From: UBA822 sp965249775
GTDB lineage: Bacteria > Gemmatimonadota > Gemmatimonadetes > Longimicrobiales > Gaopeijiaceae
Length of the DNA stretch: 64,000 nt
Assembly: GCA_965249775.1 (NCBI GenBank)
Contig: OZ252253.1
Span: 2,294,001-2,358,000 of the forward strand
Direction: 5' to 3'
In this document: piece by piece, positions 62,927 to 64,000 of the stretch
Position numbering within the stretch: position 1 is the stretch's first letter
Layout: each line of letters begins with the position of its first letter
The notes under the pieces: model-generated
Databases searched by the model: none
What the model was told of the DNA's origin: nothing
What the model saw: the letters and a program-made list of their open reading frames with translations, nothing else
Translations under genes and position numbers: made by a program

Positions 62927-62968
62927 TTACCCGCTCTCCCGCAGCGCCTCGGTCGGTACCGTCGAAAT
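62927..62968 (-). pseudogene. Short ADOP-permease tail remnant with right copy of the 19-bp repeat
   Basis: The - strand reads STVPTEALRESG then TAA (62927-62929), matching the ADOP C-terminal consensus apart from a lost Asp before Pro. It contains CCCGCAGCGCCTCGGTCGG at 62938-62956, identical to 62561-62579. It lies immediately left of the second antitoxin-toxin operon. Assigned by short motif, so tentative. Confidence 0.5.
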
Positions 62969-62996
62969 CCGGCCACCACTCTTGAAAAGCTGTCGG

Positions 62997-63025
62997 TTGA
63001 CTGCTTCTCTTGAGTATATCATACT
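62997..63025 (+). promoter_or_regulatory. Promoter of second toxin-antitoxin operon, leaderless, with palindrome on -10
   Basis: TTGACT (62997-63002), a 17-nt spacer and CATACT (63020-63025) put the start of transcription at the ATG (63032), with no ribosome site. AGTAT-ATC-ATACT (63013-63025) is palindromic and covers the -10. The architecture repeats that of the vapBC promoter at 61851. Confidence 0.7.
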
Positions 63026-63031
63026 GATATT

Positions 63032-63445
63032 ATGAGTACTCGCCTCCAAGTCGTCATGAGCGAAAGGGAGCTGGACGAGATCCGTGCGGCCGCCGAGCGA
63101 AGCCGCACGACCGTGTCGGCTTGGGTGCGGCGCGTCCTTCGCGAGGAGCGTCAACGTGCCGTCCGTGGAGGGGCGGCGGCGGTGCGGGAAGGCGGCGGTG
63201 CCTACGGAGATGCCCAGGCGGGCCCGACTCGCCGTGTCCGCATCGAAGTGGACGTGAAGGAGGAGCTACTCGAGGCTGTCCGCGAGCGGTACCACCTGAC
63301 CAGCCGGCGGGCCACGGTCGAGTTTGCACTCAGGAGAGCCGCCGTGAGGCCTATGTCGAAGGAGGAGGCGCTCGCGATGGAGGGGGCCGGTTGGGACGGT
63401 GATCTCGAGGCGATGCGCTCCGGCGATCCCGGCGTCCCCTGGTGA
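63032..63445 (+). CDS. Double ribbon-helix-helix antitoxin (CopG-like plus VapB-like fusion)
   Basis: 137 aa. Residues 1-40 form one RHH unit (TRLQVVMSERELDEIRAAAE, then TTVSAWVRRVLREER). An Arg/Gly/Ala-rich linker follows. Residues 67-102 form a second RHH of VapB type (VRIEVDVKEELLEAVRER, then SRRATVEFALRRA), with the VapB toxin-binding tail KEEALAMEGAGWDGDLEAM. Ordinary VapB has one RHH and 70-90 residues. The stop overlaps the toxin start by 4 nt. It could bind DNA as a pseudo-dimer or recognise a longer operator. Confidence 0.85.
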   Translation: MSTRLQVVMSERELDEIRAAAERSRTTVSAWVRRVLREERQRAVRGGAAAVREGGGAYGDAQAGPTRRVRIEVDVKEELLEAVRERYHLTSRRATVEFALRRAAVRPMSKEEALAMEGAGWDGDLEAMRSGDPGVPW

Positions 63446-63858
63446 TCATCGACACCTCCGCATGGGTCGAGTATCTACGAGCCACCCAAAGCCCGACCCA
63501 CCACACCCTCCGCTCAGCCGTGGGATCGGATACGCCAATCGCCACGCCTGCCCCTGTTCTCATGGAGCTCCTCGCGGGCTGCGCCACGGAACGAGCAGCA
63601 CTCGACATTCAACGTCTGCTGGCCCGGTTCGAGATTCTCGAGGTGGAAGGTCTCGCCGATTTCGAAGACGCTGCGCTCATCCAGCGTACCTGCCGCCGTA
63701 AGGGCGAAACGATAAGGTCGATGGTCGACTGCTTGATCGCCGCGATCACGCTACGAGAGCAACGGCCCCTCCTGGCCGTGGATCGGGACTTCGGGGTGAT
63801 TTCCAGGCACGTGGGGCTGCAGCTTGTGGAGGCGGTGTGCGATGGAAGTCCGCCCTAG
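63442..63858 (+). CDS. vapC: VapC-type PIN-domain toxin
   Basis: 138 aa from GTG 63442, overlapping the antitoxin stop (GTGA). PIN motifs are IIDTSAWVEYLRATQ (Asp), APVLMELLAGC (Glu), MVDCLIAAITLRE (Asp) and LLAVDRDFGVIS (Asp). All four acidic positions are kept, so an active ribonuclease is likely. It is more like the common VapC of Proteobacteria/Actinobacteria than the Mtu-type toxin at 62106, so the two operons are not recent duplicates. Confidence 0.9.
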   Translation: MIIDTSAWVEYLRATQSPTHHTLRSAVGSDTPIATPAPVLMELLAGCATERAALDIQRLLARFEILEVEGLADFEDAALIQRTCRRKGETIRSMVDCLIAAITLREQRPLLAVDRDFGVISRHVGLQLVEAVCDGSPP

Positions 63859-63898
63859 GGCTCGTGCCCTACCGCCTCTCCATAGGACTACCGGCTAA

Positions 63899-64000
63899 TC
63901 AGCGCGCCACCCAAGGCGGCCTGATGAGCAAGTCCGGATCCGCGCCGGGCTTGGGCACGAACTTCTGAGTCCGGCCGTACTGATTGTCTCCGCCGTAGAG
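63899..64000 (-). CDS. C-terminal end of a possible NHL/six-bladed propeller protein, partial
   Basis: Only the last 33 codons are in the window; the gene enters from the right edge. They read YGGDNQYGRTQKFVPK and end LLIRPPWVAR, then TGA (63899-63901). D-N-x-x-x-R-x-Q-K-F is the closing motif of NHL-type propellers, including peptidyl-alpha-hydroxyglycine lyase-like proteins. The assignment rests on that motif alone. Confidence 0.45.
   Translation of the reverse strand, partial: LYGGDNQYGRTQKFVPKPGADPDLLIRPPWVAR

Overview
The window is GC-rich, gene-dense bacterial DNA. Several features point to a heterotroph from Gemmatimonadota or a nearby Acidobacteriota-type lineage: a Ser/Thr kinase fused to a beta-propeller, ADOP-type FtsX permeases, a TolB/TPR protein, Planctomycete-type cytochrome c (DUF1549/1553, DUF1587-1595) with DUF1501/DUF1552 partners, many quinoprotein dehydrogenases and paralogous secreted proteins of unknown function. 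The phylum is an inference from gene content; there is no rRNA or tRNA here.

Layout. 0-12 kb: a phosphotriesterase-family lipoprotein cut by the left edge, two paralogous secreted proteins, gamma-glutamyltransferase, cupin, ICMT-like methyltransferase, ankyrin protein, branched-chain aminotransferase and a GH20 hexosaminidase. Two copies of a long, highly structured non-coding repeat lie here (1981-2519 and 9551-9960). 12-20 kb: TonB-like protein, DUF1501 plus DUF1549/1553 pair, sorbosone-dehydrogenase-like lipoprotein, kelch protein and VOC protein. 20-33 kb: AraC regulator, MATE pump, a three-gene ABC exporter behind a strong promoter/operator, a degraded toxin-antitoxin islet (ADOP tail, broken higB, intact higA, internally deleted vapC), a DUF1854/ABC pair and a full ADOP permease. 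33-61 kb: five quinoprotein (PQQ-type) dehydrogenases interspersed with a Ser/Thr kinase, a cytochrome c/copper monooxygenase-like protein, cupin, NmrA, metallo-beta-lactamase-fold protein, a frameshifted sulfotransferase, amidohydrolase, an exported F420-dependent-reductase-like protein, ankyrin protein, DUF1592/DUF1552 pair and an M15 peptidase. 61.7-63.9 kb: a compact array of small + strand cassettes (VapBC, a small membrane protein, a double-RHH antitoxin with VapC), each preceded by the 3' tail of an ADOP permease gene on the - strand.

Most products carry Sec, Tat or lipoprotein signals. The window therefore reads as an envelope-centred oxidative catabolism region: periplasmic PQQ dehydrogenases and c-type cytochromes, hydrolases and transporters, monitored by a kinase/propeller and a TPR protein.

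The two most unusual things are (1) the association of toxin-antitoxin cassettes with truncated ADOP 3' ends, including a 19-bp direct repeat bracketing one cassette, with leaderless promoters built into palindromic operators for the two vap operons; and (2) the dispersed structured repeat, whose stems show compensatory changes between copies and whose two loop cores are exchanged and inverted between copies. Several genes carry apparent single-base frameshifts (ABC ATPase, sulfotransferase, higB), which could be real or sequencing error.
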